DNA of 64,000 nucleotides from SHVO01 sp050250575 (GTDB lineage Bacteria; Pseudomonadota; Alphaproteobacteria; Rhodospirillales; Rhodospirillaceae), in assembly GCA_050250575.1 (NCBI GenBank), contig JBFWOJ010000009.1, positions 113,591-177,590 of the forward strand, read 5' to 3'. This document shows, piece by piece, positions 26,258 through 35,152 of the stretch; the stretch's first letter is position 1, and each line of letters opens with the position of its first letter. A model generated the notes under the pieces. It saw only the letters and a program-made list of their open reading frames with translations. It did not search any database and had not been told where the DNA came from. Both the position numbers and the translations under genes were made by a program.

Positions 26258-27799
26258 CTATTCGAAATACTGCGAAAAAGCCGTGTTGAACTCCAGACGC
26301 TCGGCCTCGACGCAGCGGTCGGTATCGTCTTGGCAATGCTGGAAGGCCTTGCGTTGCGCCAGCGAAAGGTTGTCGAGGCCGAAGCCGAAACGTTCCAGCG
26401 CCGCCGGAGCGAGCATCACGATGTCCAAGGCTTTTGATGCCTCCGCGCCGACCGGTTCCGCGCAGGCGAAATTCACGCACCTGATGTCGTAGGTCGTCAG
26501 GTAGCGCGTTCTTTCGTCGCTGATGAAACGCAGCGTGAATTCGGGCTGGTGATCGCCGAACGTGACCACGCCGGCCTTGCGCCCGCGGGCGGAGAGATCG
26601 CCCAGGAACTTGCCGTAGGCCGCATCGGCGGCATCGAAGCGCGCCACGTAGTCGGTCATGGGGTCTTGCGTGGCGTGCGGGCCGTGCTGGCTGATGGTCA
26701 GCATCAGGGCGACCACGGGCTGCGGCGAATTCTCGAGCTTCTTCAGCATCGCCGCATAGAACTTCTCGTCCGGGATTTTCCAGTCCCAGCCCTTGCTGAT
26801 GCCGAGGGACTGCGGGTCGTAGAACTCGTCGACGCCGATCGAGGCGTAGAAGGGCGCGGCGTTGATGAAGAACCCGGGCACCGGATAAAACACGACCGTG
26901 CGGTATCCAAGCTTCTTGAGTTCGGTGAAGATCGAACGCTGCACGCGGCCTTCCAGCTGGTGGAAGACATAAAGTCCGTCGCCGCCGAATTCCTTTGCCC
27001 GCATTTGCGTCGTCAGCGAAAACTCGGTTCGCCACGTGCCGCCGCCGTAGGTGTGCACCTTCAACGGTCCGCGCTGCGCCGCTTTACCCGCGAAAAGATG
27101 CTTTGGCCGGTGCGCGGGCCGCAGCACTTCCGGCAGGAAGGTCGATTCCTGAAGGATGAAGAAGATATCCGGACGATCGGCGGGCGCCGTCATGGGCTGC
27201 GCCGGGGCCGCGTCCTCGGCCTTCGCGTTGCCGATCAGCTGAAGCTTGGGGCTGGGCGCCGCCATGGATTTCACGAAGGTGCGGGCGGTGGGATAGTGCG
27301 AGCGCGGTTCCCAGATCGCGATCTGCGGCTCGCTGCGCATCCCGTGGATGCAGTACCCGGAGGTGAGAGCCAGCGCCGCGAGCGCGCCCTTCTCGAAGGG
27401 TGTGAAGCGGCCGCGGCCCGACAGGAGCGATCGGCCGTAGAAGAAGATCGCCGCGGCGGTCAGGACCAGGCCTGACGCCACCCGCCAATCGTTGTAGGCC
27501 AGCATCACGAGGTTGCCGCGCAGGAAGAAGTGATCGTAGGCCACAAGCGGCACCCCGGTCGCCGTGGACTTCGCGAAGCTGATCGCGACGACGAGGGCCG
27601 TGGGCAAGAGGGCAAGAGCGCCGAGCACCACCGGATGTTTCCCGCGCGCGCAGCCCAGCGCGAAAAACGGCAGCGCCAGCAGCGCGATATACGGATCGTC
27701 GAGCAGGTAAGCGTAGACTGCTGCCGCCGCGACGAGAAGGAACGAGAGCGCCAGCCGGACGTTTAAGGTCTTAGCCGAGCTGAGCGCCCGCGTGCTCAT
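26258..27799 (-). CDS. Membrane sulfatase-fold transferase, LtaS/OpgB-like
   Basis: 513 residues. About five membrane segments (roughly 12-32, 36-50, 57-77, 106-121, 139-152) precede a periplasmic alkaline-phosphatase-superfamily domain. Active-site candidates match LtaS-like enzymes: Glu218 in FILQESTF, nucleophile Thr255 in GGGTWRTEFS, His372 in ISQHGPH, and Asp416/His417 in FGDHQPE. Family members move phosphoglycerol or phosphoethanolamine from a phospholipid to a glycan or lipid acceptor and leave diacylglycerol behind. Its start overlaps the stop of the PmtA-like gene (ATGA), and the DAG kinase follows, so the three form a head-group operon. The acceptor is unknown. Confidence 0.85.
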   Translation of the reverse strand: MSTRALSSAKTLNVRLALSFLLVAAAAVYAYLLDDPYIALLALPFFALGCARGKHPVVLGALALLPTALVVAISFAKSTATGVPLVAYDHFFLRGNLVMLAYNDWRVASGLVLTAAAIFFYGRSLLSGRGRFTPFEKGALAALALTSGYCIHGMRSEPQIAIWEPRSHYPTARTFVKSMAAPSPKLQLIGNAKAEDAAPAQPMTAPADRPDIFFILQESTFLPEVLRPAHRPKHLFAGKAAQRGPLKVHTYGGGTWRTEFSLTTQMRAKEFGGDGLYVFHQLEGRVQRSIFTELKKLGYRTVVFYPVPGFFINAAPFYASIGVDEFYDPQSLGISKGWDWKIPDEKFYAAMLKKLENSPQPVVALMLTISQHGPHATQDPMTDYVARFDAADAAYGKFLGDLSARGRKAGVVTFGDHQPEFTLRFISDERTRYLTTYDIRCVNFACAEPVGAEASKALDIVMLAPAALERFGFGLDNLSLAQRKAFQHCQDDTDRCVEAERLEFNTAFSQYFE

Positions 27800-28344
27800 T
27801 TATACTTCCAGACGAACGCCGGCGGCACGTTCAGGACTTCGAGCCCGGCCATTTCGCTCGACGCGAAGATCCCGGCGAGCGGGTCGTGCGGGAAGTAGGT
27901 GTAGGTGACCAGCTCGGCGATCATCCCCGCCTTGTAGGCCCGCGCGATACCGTCGCGGAGATATTCGAACTCCGGATTGTTCACGCTCGGAATGCTGCTC
28001 ACCACCACCGTCGGCGTCGTCAGGTGCGCGAGCGCCGGCAAGGCGCAGGTGTCGAGGATCGTGCGCTCCGGAAAAATCTGCTTCAGGTGCTCAAAGCGCG
28101 TCTTGTCGCGCTCCACGCTCACGGTGGACTCCGGCAGCAATTTTGTCACCGATCCGTAACCCGCGCCCAGCTCCAGAACCGGTAGGCTCGGGTCGTCGAT
28201 GGCGTCGCGCATGCGCCGGGCCAGGAATTGCGATGATTCGCAAATTGCGCCGATGCTGCTCGTCCAAGAGGAGAAATTCCGGAGGCGTTTCGCGACTCTT
28301 GTGAGCTCGCGATCAAGCCCGGATAACGCACCTAGATATTCCAT
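27796..28344 (-). CDS. PmtA-like phospholipid N-methyltransferase
   Basis: 182 residues, the size of Rhodobacter/Agrobacterium-type phosphatidylethanolamine N-methyltransferases. The SAM-binding motif LELGAGYGSVTKLLP (about 57-71) is followed by the acidic strand VSVERDKTRFEHLK. The strand VVVSSIPSVNN sits where the family has its SG-P segment. The first 45 residues are helical, as in PmtA where they bind the membrane. The reaction would be stepwise methylation of phosphatidylethanolamine to phosphatidylcholine. It begins a tight operon with the transferase and DAG kinase and is divergent from the glutamine-synthetase-like gene at 28559. An rRNA adenine-methyltransferase-like role is a less likely alternative. 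Confidence 0.8.
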   Translation of the reverse strand: MEYLGALSGLDRELTRVAKRLRNFSSWTSSIGAICESSQFLARRMRDAIDDPSLPVLELGAGYGSVTKLLPESTVSVERDKTRFEHLKQIFPERTILDTCALPALAHLTTPTVVVSSIPSVNNPEFEYLRDGIARAYKAGMIAELVTYTYFPHDPLAGIFASSEMAGLEVLNVPPAFVWKYK

Positions 28345-28558
28345 GAACTCCCAGTCCTACCCACCAAACCCCGGCCTATAGGTCATATTTCTGTAACCAG
28401 AATTCAAGGCGGGAATGAGGTGGATATTCATTACATAATTTCAATAGCTTAGCCGCCAGCCCACCGCCGGTTTCGTGCCCGGGGACCGAAAAAGGCCTGC
28501 GTGCGTTTAGTCCGCAGGGAAAGTTCCGCTCTGAGTTGCATCCAAGGGAGATGAGGCC

Positions 28559-29926
28559 ATGCGGGCCGGGGACGTCAAAACGGCCGCCGACGCGCGCGCC
28601 ATCGTCGATGAGCGCGGCCTCGGTCATGTGAAGGTTGGGGTCTTCGACATCGACGGAGTCATGCGCGGCAAATACATGGGCCGCGACAAGTTCTTCTCCG
28701 CGCTCGAGAAAGGTTTCGGCTTCTGCGACGTCGTGCTCGGCTGGGATTCAAACGATCAGCTCTACGACAATGTCGCCTACACCGGATGGCAGACGGCATA
28801 CCCCGACGCGGCGGTGCGCGTTCTTCCGGCCACGTGCCGCGAGGTTCCGTTTGAAGGCGACATGCTTTTGTTCCTGGGCGAATTCGCCGAGCGTGCGGAA
28901 CAGATTTGTCCGCGCGGCGTGTTGCGGCGCGTGCTCGGCCGCGCGGCCGGGATGGGTTATGCCGTCGAAGCGGCGGCGGAGTTCGAATTTTTCGTCTTCG
29001 ACGAAACGCCGGATTCCATCCGCGAGAAGGGCTACCGCAACCTCAAGAACATCACGCCCGGTTATTTCGGTTATTCCATGATCCGCAGTTCCGTTCACGC
29101 GGATTTCTACCGCGATCTGATCGAGCTCGCGCGGCGCATGGACTTCCCGATCGAAGGCCTGCACACGGAAACGGGGCCCGGCGTTCTCGAAGCGGCCATC
29201 GATCACAGCGAGGCGCTGGTTGCCGCCGATCGCGCCGCGCTGTTCAAGACTTTCACCAAGGTTCTCGCCCAGCGCCGCGGATGGATGGCGAGCTTCATGG
29301 CGAAATGGTCGCGGGACTGGCCGGGCCAAAGCGGGCACCTGCATGTGTCGTTGCGCGACAACGCGGGCGCCGGAATTTTCCATGATCCGGAAAATCCCGC
29401 AGGCATGAGCGAACGCATGCGCTGGTTCGTCGGCGGGCAGCAGGCGCTGATGCCGGAGCTGCTCAGCATGGTGGCGTGCACGGTGAACAGTTATACGCGC
29501 CTCATTCCGGGCTTTTGGGCGCCGACGCACGCCACGTGGGGGGTGGAGAACCGCACCTGCGCGCTGCGGGTGATCCCCGGCGGACCCATGAGCCAGCGTG
29601 TGGAATATCGGGTCGCGGCCGCGGACATCAATCCGTACATCGCGCTCGCCGCGGCCATCGGCTCGGGGCTCTGGGGGATCGCGAACAAGATCGAGCCTGA
29701 TGCGCCGGTCACCGGCAGCGCTTATGGCGTCCAGCACAAGCCCGAGCGGGCATTACCGCGCAGCCTCGGCGAAGCCGCGGCACGGTTGAGACAGTCGCGC
29801 GCCGCGCGCGAGCTTTTCGGCGATGCCTTTGTCGAACACTACGCGGCGACGCGCGAGTGGGAAGAACGCGAATTCCGCAAGGCCGTCACGGACTGGGAAC
29901 TCGCCCGCTACTTCGAGATCATTTGA
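28559..29926 (+). CDS. Glutamine-synthetase-family ligase, probable gamma-glutamyl-amine synthetase
   Basis: 455 residues, ATG after AAGGGAGATGAGG. A short beta-grasp N-terminal domain is followed by the GS catalytic barrel: EFEFFVFDE, HTETGPGVLEAAI, SGHLHVSLRD and RVIPGGPMSQRVEYR carry the metal, ATP and glutamate contacts. There is no C-terminal adenylylation loop. The length and sequence are closer to PuuA/GlnA-like ligases, which join glutamate to amines, than to true GlnA. It is the first gene of an operon that continues with an aldehyde dehydrogenase (1-base spacing), as in Puu-type amine breakdown. The amine itself cannot be deduced. Confidence 0.85.
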   Translation: MRAGDVKTAADARAIVDERGLGHVKVGVFDIDGVMRGKYMGRDKFFSALEKGFGFCDVVLGWDSNDQLYDNVAYTGWQTAYPDAAVRVLPATCREVPFEGDMLLFLGEFAERAEQICPRGVLRRVLGRAAGMGYAVEAAAEFEFFVFDETPDSIREKGYRNLKNITPGYFGYSMIRSSVHADFYRDLIELARRMDFPIEGLHTETGPGVLEAAIDHSEALVAADRAALFKTFTKVLAQRRGWMASFMAKWSRDWPGQSGHLHVSLRDNAGAGIFHDPENPAGMSERMRWFVGGQQALMPELLSMVACTVNSYTRLIPGFWAPTHATWGVENRTCALRVIPGGPMSQRVEYRVAAADINPYIALAAAIGSGLWGIANKIEPDAPVTGSAYGVQHKPERALPRSLGEAAARLRQSRAARELFGDAFVEHYAATREWEEREFRKAVTDWELARYFEII

Positions 29927-31309
29927 ATGCCTGAAATCCTGCGCCTGATCAGCCCCGTCGACGGCCGGGTGTACGCCGAACGTCCGCTCGCCTCGGCAGC
30001 CGACGCCGAGGCTGCCCTTGCCCTCGCGGTTCGCGCCGGGCAGGCGTGGCAGACCACACCATTGTCCGAACGCGTCGCCGTGCTGACGCGCGCGATCGAT
30101 GCCATGGGAGCCGATCAGCAGCGGCTCGCCGAAGAGATCACCTGGCAGATGGGGCGGCCGATCGCGCAGACGCCGGGCGAGATCAAGGGAATGCAGGACC
30201 GCGCCCGGTATATGCTTTCGATCGCGGCGAGCGCGCTTGCGCCGGTCGATCCAGGGCCGAAAGAAGGTTTTGCGCGGCGTATTGAACGCGTGCCGGTCGG
30301 TGTCGTCGCCGTTATCGCGCCCTGGAACTATCCCTATCTGACGGCGATTAATGCCGTCGTGCCGGCGCTCGCCGCGGGCAACGCCGTCATTCTCAAGCAT
30401 TCCCAGCAGACGGCGCTATGCGCGGAACGATTGGCCGAAGCCTTCCTCAGGGCGGGCGTGCCTGAAGGCGTGTTCGCCTACCTCCATCTCGCCAACGAGG
30501 ACACGGAGCGTCTGATCGCCGACCGGCGCATCAATTTCGTGTGTTTTACCGGCTCGGTTGCGACCGGCCATGTGGTCCAGCGCGCGGTTGCGCGCGGCGG
30601 GTTTACCGGGGTCGCGCTCGAGCTCGGCGGCAAGGATCCCGCTTACGTGCGCGCGGACGCAAACCTTCCCCACGCCATCGAAAACCTCGTCGACGGCGCC
30701 ATGTTCAATTCCGGCCAGAGCTGTTGCGCCATCGAGCGCATCTATGTGCATGAGAAGCTGTTCGATGATTTTGTCGCCGGCGCCGTGGATCTGACCCGCC
30801 GGTATCGTCTCGGCGATCCCACCGATCCGGCCACCAACCTCGGTCCACTCGTACGCACTGCGGCGGCCGAATTCGTCCGCGCCCAGGTGGGCGAAGCCGT
30901 CCGTCAAGGCGCGCGCACGCTGGTTCGCGCCGTCGACCGGCCGGGCACACCTTATATGGCGCCGGAGATTCTGGTGAACGTCGATCACTCCATGCGGGTA
31001 ATGACCGAGGAGACGTTCGGGCCGGTCGTGGGCGTGATGAAGGTCTCGTCCGACGAAGAGGCCGTCCACCGCATGAACGACAGCCCATATGGCCTGAGCG
31101 CCGCGATCTGGACGGGCGACCGCGGCGCGGCCGATTCCATCGGCGCACGGCTTGCCACCGGAACCGTGTTCATGAACCGCTGCGACTATCTCGATCCCGC
31201 CCTGGCCTGGGTCGGGGTCAAGGACTCAGGTCGCGGCTGTTCGCTCTCCCGGCTGGGTTATGAACAGCTCACGCGGCCCAAATCCTTTCATTATCGACTG
31301 GCGATCTGA
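29927..31309 (+). CDS. NAD(P)-dependent aldehyde dehydrogenase
   Basis: 460 residues; the ATG follows the ligase stop directly. The catalytic set is complete: Asn134 in APWNYPYL, Glu232 in LELGGKDP, Cys266 in NSGQSCCA, and the C-terminal EETFGPVVGVMKV. It is somewhat short for the superfamily, consistent with the succinate-semialdehyde/gamma-glutamyl-aldehyde type. It oxidises an aldehyde to the acid. Position between a gamma-glutamyl ligase and an iron alcohol dehydrogenase suggests an aldehyde made during amine or amino-alcohol breakdown. The aldehyde's identity is not readable from sequence. Confidence 0.93.
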   Translation: MPEILRLISPVDGRVYAERPLASAADAEAALALAVRAGQAWQTTPLSERVAVLTRAIDAMGADQQRLAEEITWQMGRPIAQTPGEIKGMQDRARYMLSIAASALAPVDPGPKEGFARRIERVPVGVVAVIAPWNYPYLTAINAVVPALAAGNAVILKHSQQTALCAERLAEAFLRAGVPEGVFAYLHLANEDTERLIADRRINFVCFTGSVATGHVVQRAVARGGFTGVALELGGKDPAYVRADANLPHAIENLVDGAMFNSGQSCCAIERIYVHEKLFDDFVAGAVDLTRRYRLGDPTDPATNLGPLVRTAAAEFVRAQVGEAVRQGARTLVRAVDRPGTPYMAPEILVNVDHSMRVMTEETFGPVVGVMKVSSDEEAVHRMNDSPYGLSAAIWTGDRGAADSIGARLATGTVFMNRCDYLDPALAWVGVKDSGRGCSLSRLGYEQLTRPKSFHYRLAI

Positions 31310-31312
31310 CCG

Positions 31313-32473
31313 ATGGACCTGAAACGTAATTGGAATTACCCGACGACGATCTGGACCGGTCCCGGCCGGCTTGCCGATCTGCGCGAGGCGTGCGTGGCGG
31401 CGAAAATCGGCAAGCCTTTGATCGTCACGGACCGGGGGCTTGCCGCGAACGAGATGATCGCGCGTGCGCGCGCGATGCTGAACGACGCGCCGGCGTTCAG
31501 CGACATCCAGGGCAATCCCGTTCAAGCCAATCTCGATGCCGGTCTCGCGCTGTATAAACACGGCGCGCACGACGGCGTTGTGGCCATCGGCGGAGGTTCG
31601 GCCCTCGATATCGGCAAGCTCATTGCTTTCATGGCCGGACAGTCGCGCCCGATTTGGGACTTCGAGGATATCGGCGATTGGTGGACCCGTGCCGACGCCG
31701 ATGCAATCGCGCCGGTCGTGGCCGTGCCCACCACGGCGGGGACCGGGTCCGAGGTCGGCCGCGCGGCCGTGATCACGCATCCGGAGTCTCACGAAAAGAA
31801 GATCATCTTTCACCCGAAGATGATGCCGCGCATCGTGATCTCGGATCCCGAGCTCACGGTCGGACTTCCACCGCGTGTGACGGTGGCCACGGGCATGGAC
31901 GCCTTTGTGCATTGTTTCGAAGCCTACTGCGCGCCGGGGTTCCATCCGCTCGCGGACGGCATCGCGCTCGAAGGCATGCGCCTCGTGAAGGATTATCTTC
32001 CGCGCGCGGTGGACAACGGCCGCGACATTGAAGCACGGGCGATGATGCTCGCCGCCGCCAGCATGGGCGCGACCGCCTTTCAAAAAGGGCTCGGCGCCGT
32101 GCATGCGCTCGCCCACCCGGTCGGTGCGATTTACGATACCCATCACGGCATGACCAACGCCGTCATCCTGCCGTACGTCATCGCTTTCAATAAGCATGCG
32201 ATCGTGCCGCGGATCAGCGCGATGGCCCGCACCCTCGATCTCGCCGACAGGACACATGAAAGCCTCATGGCCTGGGTGGTCGAGTTCCGGCGCCGGCTTA
32301 AAGTACCTTCTTCGCTGCGCGACCTCGGCGTCGGTGAGGATAAGGTCGATCTCATTGCCCAGATGGCGGCGGCGGACCCGTCGGCGGGCGGCAACCCCGC
32401 TCCGGTCACCGTCGCGGACTTCGCACGCATCTTTCGCGCCGCCGTGCGCGGAGACCTGAGTCTGGGGTCCTAA
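31313..32473 (+). CDS. Iron-containing alcohol dehydrogenase
   Basis: 386 residues. GGGSALDIGKLIAF (about 95-108) binds NAD(P), and GTGSEVGRAAVI is the family's first signature. Metal ligands lie in GMDAFVHCFEAY (Asp and His) and GAVHALAHPVGAIYDTHHG (two His). These group III enzymes interconvert alcohols and aldehydes using Fe(II) or another divalent ion. The gene begins three bases after the aldehyde dehydrogenase, so the two probably act in sequence (alcohol to aldehyde to acid) in the same operon. The true substrate is unknown. Confidence 0.92.
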   Translation: MDLKRNWNYPTTIWTGPGRLADLREACVAAKIGKPLIVTDRGLAANEMIARARAMLNDAPAFSDIQGNPVQANLDAGLALYKHGAHDGVVAIGGGSALDIGKLIAFMAGQSRPIWDFEDIGDWWTRADADAIAPVVAVPTTAGTGSEVGRAAVITHPESHEKKIIFHPKMMPRIVISDPELTVGLPPRVTVATGMDAFVHCFEAYCAPGFHPLADGIALEGMRLVKDYLPRAVDNGRDIEARAMMLAAASMGATAFQKGLGAVHALAHPVGAIYDTHHGMTNAVILPYVIAFNKHAIVPRISAMARTLDLADRTHESLMAWVVEFRRRLKVPSSLRDLGVGEDKVDLIAQMAAADPSAGGNPAPVTVADFARIFRAAVRGDLSLGS

Positions 32474-32527
32474 CGCGGTTTACAAAGCCGGCCACATGCC
32501 TTAGCTGTCCCGTGACAGGAGCGCGTC

Positions 32528-33568
32528 ATGACGACAGAAGCGGCTCGCCGCCTCGGACTCGATCATCCCATCGTGCAGGGACCTTTCGGCGGCGGATTGT
32601 CCTCGCCGCTGCTCGCGTCGTCCGTCTCGAATCTCGGCGGCCTGGGCTCTTACGGCATCGAGCATCTTGCGCCCGAAGACATCCTCAAGCTCGCCGCCGA
32701 CATCCGCGCCCGCACCGCCAAGCCGTTCAACCTCAATCTCTGGGTTTCGGTCGCCGATCCGGGCGGTGAACAGCTCAATGAAGCGGCATTCGAGCGCCTC
32801 TGGCCGTTGTTCGAACCCTACTACCGCGAGCTCGGCGTCGCCAAACCCGAGCCTCCGCAGCGTCTGCATGCGCCTTTCGAAGACCAGTTCGAAGCGATGC
32901 TCGAAGCCGCGCCGGCGGTTTTCAGTTTCGTCTTTGGTATTCCCACCGCCGATCAAATGGCCCGCTGCAGGAAGCGCGGGATTCTGACCGTCGGCACCGC
33001 GACAACCATCGCCGAGGCGGTGGCCTTGGAGGAGGCGGGCTGTGACGCGATCGTTGTCACGGGCCTCGAGGCCGGCGGTCACCGCGTCTCGTTTCTGAAA
33101 TCGTCCGAGGAATCCCTGATGGGCACGTTCTCGCTGACGCAGATCGTCGCCCCGCGAGTCAAGGTTCCTGTCATCGCCGCCGGCGGCATCGTCGACGCGC
33201 GGGGTGTGAAAGCCGCTCTGGTGCTTGGCGCGGCGGGTGTCCAGGTCGGAACGGCCTTCCTGGCCTGCGATGAATCAGGCGCAAGCCCCGAACATCGGGC
33301 CGCACTATTTAGCGAGCGGACGCAGCGCACGGTGCTGACGCGTACCTATTCGGGGCGTCTCGCGCGCGGCATCCACAATCGCCTCGCCGAGGAGATGCCG
33401 GCGCATGTCGCGCCCTACCCGATCCAAGCCTGGTTCCTGAACAAGTTGAAGCCCGCCGCCCGTGCGCAGGGCCGTACCGACTTGGTGTCGGTGTGGTGCG
33501 GACAATCGGCGCCCAATCTCAAGCACCGCAACGTTCCGGCTTTGATGGCGGAACTCACGAATATCTAA
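32528..33568 (+). CDS. Nitronate monooxygenase (2-nitropropane dioxygenase family)
   Basis: 346 residues. An FMN-binding TIM barrel starts LGLDHPIVQGPFGGGLSSPL, with NLGGLGSYGI and the active-site His region GLEAGGHRVSF. Phosphate-binding VIAAGGIVDARG and GAAGVQVGTAFL complete the NMO pattern. Such enzymes oxidise alkyl nitronates such as propionate-3-nitronate; some relatives are enoyl-ACP reductases (FabK), which have a similar barrel. It follows the Fe-ADH by 54 bases and precedes a GST. It may detoxify or degrade a nitro-containing compound in the same route. Confidence 0.85.
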   Translation: MTTEAARRLGLDHPIVQGPFGGGLSSPLLASSVSNLGGLGSYGIEHLAPEDILKLAADIRARTAKPFNLNLWVSVADPGGEQLNEAAFERLWPLFEPYYRELGVAKPEPPQRLHAPFEDQFEAMLEAAPAVFSFVFGIPTADQMARCRKRGILTVGTATTIAEAVALEEAGCDAIVVTGLEAGGHRVSFLKSSEESLMGTFSLTQIVAPRVKVPVIAAGGIVDARGVKAALVLGAAGVQVGTAFLACDESGASPEHRAALFSERTQRTVLTRTYSGRLARGIHNRLAEEMPAHVAPYPIQAWFLNKLKPAARAQGRTDLVSVWCGQSAPNLKHRNVPALMAELTNI

Positions 33569-33580
33569 CAGGAGAACTTG

Positions 33581-34192
33581 ATGACCTATCAGCTCTATTA
33601 CGCTCCCGCTGCCTGCTCCCTCGCGGTCCACATCATCCTTCACGAGCAGGGCGAAGCGGTGAAGCTCACCAAGGTTTCCACCAAGAGCAAGAAGATGGAG
33701 GACGGCGGCGACTATCTCACCGTCACGCCAAAGGGCTATGTGCCCGCGCTGCGCCTTCCGAACGGAGAAATCCTCACCGAGAACGCCGCCATTCTTCAAT
33801 ATCTGGCGGACAACAAGCCCGGCACCGTCGCGCCGAAGGCCGGCACGCTCGCGCGCGCGCGCGTGAATGAATGGTTGGTCTACAATACCAGCGAGATCCA
33901 CAAGACCTTCAGCCCGCTGTTCAACCCGGCAACGCCGGACGAGCAGAAGGCCGCGCTCAAGGAAAAGATCGCCGCGCGCTTCGACTTCCTCGAGAAGCAC
34001 CTGGGCGACGGACGCTCCTATCTGACCGGTGAGACGTTCACCATCGCCGACGCCTATGTGTTTGTGGTCGTGAACTGGAGCAACTACCAGAATATCGACC
34101 TCGGTCGCTGGCCGCGGCTCAAAGCCTTTCAAGCGCGCGTGCAGGCGCGCCCCCACACCCAGGCGGCCATGAAAGCCGAAGGCCTCCTCTGA
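33581..34192 (+). CDS. Glutathione S-transferase, beta-class-like
   Basis: 203 residues from ATG 33581; the preceding TTG is less likely, and AGGAGAA lies ahead. The thioredoxin-fold half shows YYAPAACSLAVHI, with the Cys typical of bacterial beta-class GSTs, and the GSH-binding LTENAAILQYLAD. The helical half has the conserved LTGETFTIADAYVF. It conjugates or transfers glutathione to electrophiles in the cytoplasm. Its stop codon overlaps the inferred CTG start of the next gene. Confidence 0.92.
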   Translation: MTYQLYYAPAACSLAVHIILHEQGEAVKLTKVSTKSKKMEDGGDYLTVTPKGYVPALRLPNGEILTENAAILQYLADNKPGTVAPKAGTLARARVNEWLVYNTSEIHKTFSPLFNPATPDEQKAALKEKIAARFDFLEKHLGDGRSYLTGETFTIADAYVFVVVNWSNYQNIDLGRWPRLKAFQARVQARPHTQAAMKAEGLL

Positions 34193-35142
34193 GCGCCTTC
34201 GACGTCATCGTTGCCGTCGGACCATGGGCCCCGGAGTCTTGGCGCTCGCTTTTCCAACAGGGCGCCGGCGGCCGGAAGGTTCACTTCTGGCCGCAGGACG
34301 GCGGGTTCACGCCCAAGGGTCCTTATGCCCTGTGCACCTGGAAAGCCGACCCGAAGCTCTACATGGAGCTTCCAAATCCTAAGGCGGTTTTTTCCTTAGG
34401 CGCGGGCGTCGATCATCTGGCTCCTCTCGAGGGCCGCACCGATTTCCCCGTCTATCGTGTGATCGATCCCGACCTCACCGCGCGCATGGCGGAATATGTG
34501 ACCTTCGCCACGCTTTTCCTGCACCGGCAGATTCCGCTCTACCTTCAGCACCAGAAGCAGCGCATCTGGGACCCGCCCGATCAGACCGCCGCTTCGGACG
34601 TGCGCGTGGGCATTATGGGGGTGGGCGTCATGGGCGAGGCCTCCGGCCGCGCACTCCGGATGATCGGCTATCAGGTCTGCGGCTGGGCGCGCACGCCGCG
34701 GAAGGATTTCCCTTTCCCCGTTCATGTCGGCGAGAAAGGCTTGCCGGAATTTCTTGAAGAGACCGATATCCTCGTGAATCTGCTGCCGCGCACCGCCGCG
34801 ACGGCGGGACTTGTGAACCGGGAGGTGTTTGCACGGCTCGGCGCGCGCCGGGCCGGAAAGAATTTCTATATCAGCGCCGGCCGAGGCGACACGGTCGTCC
34901 AGGCGCACCTGATCGAGGCGCTTCAGTCCGGCGTGCTCGGCGGGGCCGTCCTTGATGTTTTCACGCCCGAGCCCTTGCCGGCGGACAGCCCGCTCTGGGG
35001 CATGAGCAACGTTCTCATCACGCCCCATGTGGCGGCGGATTCGAACCCGGCGACCATCGTTCCGGATATCTTCCGGCGCATAGAGCAATTGGAGCGCGGC
35101 ATCGTCCCGTCGCCGACGGTCGATCTCCGGCGCGGCTACTGA
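34189..35142 (+). CDS. D-2-hydroxyacid dehydrogenase, GhrA-like, with apparent CTG start
   Basis: About 317 residues if begun at CTG 34189, close to the usual length of glyoxylate/hydroxypyruvate reductase A. The first in-frame ATG (34363) would remove about 58 residues of the N-terminal domain, yet the missing part reads as family sequence: FDVIVAVGPWAPESWRSL, then GPYALCTWKADPKLY leading to KAVFSLGAGVDHL. No ATG, GTG or TTG lies in frame between. CTG sits six bases after GAAGG and overlaps the GST stop (CTGA). The Rossmann motif VGIMGVGVMGEASGRAL and active-site ISAGRGDTVV, DVFTPEPLP and ITPHVAA are intact. It reduces glyoxylate or hydroxypyruvate-like acids. Confidence 0.88.
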   Translation: MSAFDVIVAVGPWAPESWRSLFQQGAGGRKVHFWPQDGGFTPKGPYALCTWKADPKLYMELPNPKAVFSLGAGVDHLAPLEGRTDFPVYRVIDPDLTARMAEYVTFATLFLHRQIPLYLQHQKQRIWDPPDQTAASDVRVGIMGVGVMGEASGRALRMIGYQVCGWARTPRKDFPFPVHVGEKGLPEFLEETDILVNLLPRTAATAGLVNREVFARLGARRAGKNFYISAGRGDTVVQAHLIEALQSGVLGGAVLDVFTPEPLPADSPLWGMSNVLITPHVAADSNPATIVPDIFRRIEQLERGIVPSPTVDLRRGY

Positions 35143-35152
35143 CGCGTGTGCC

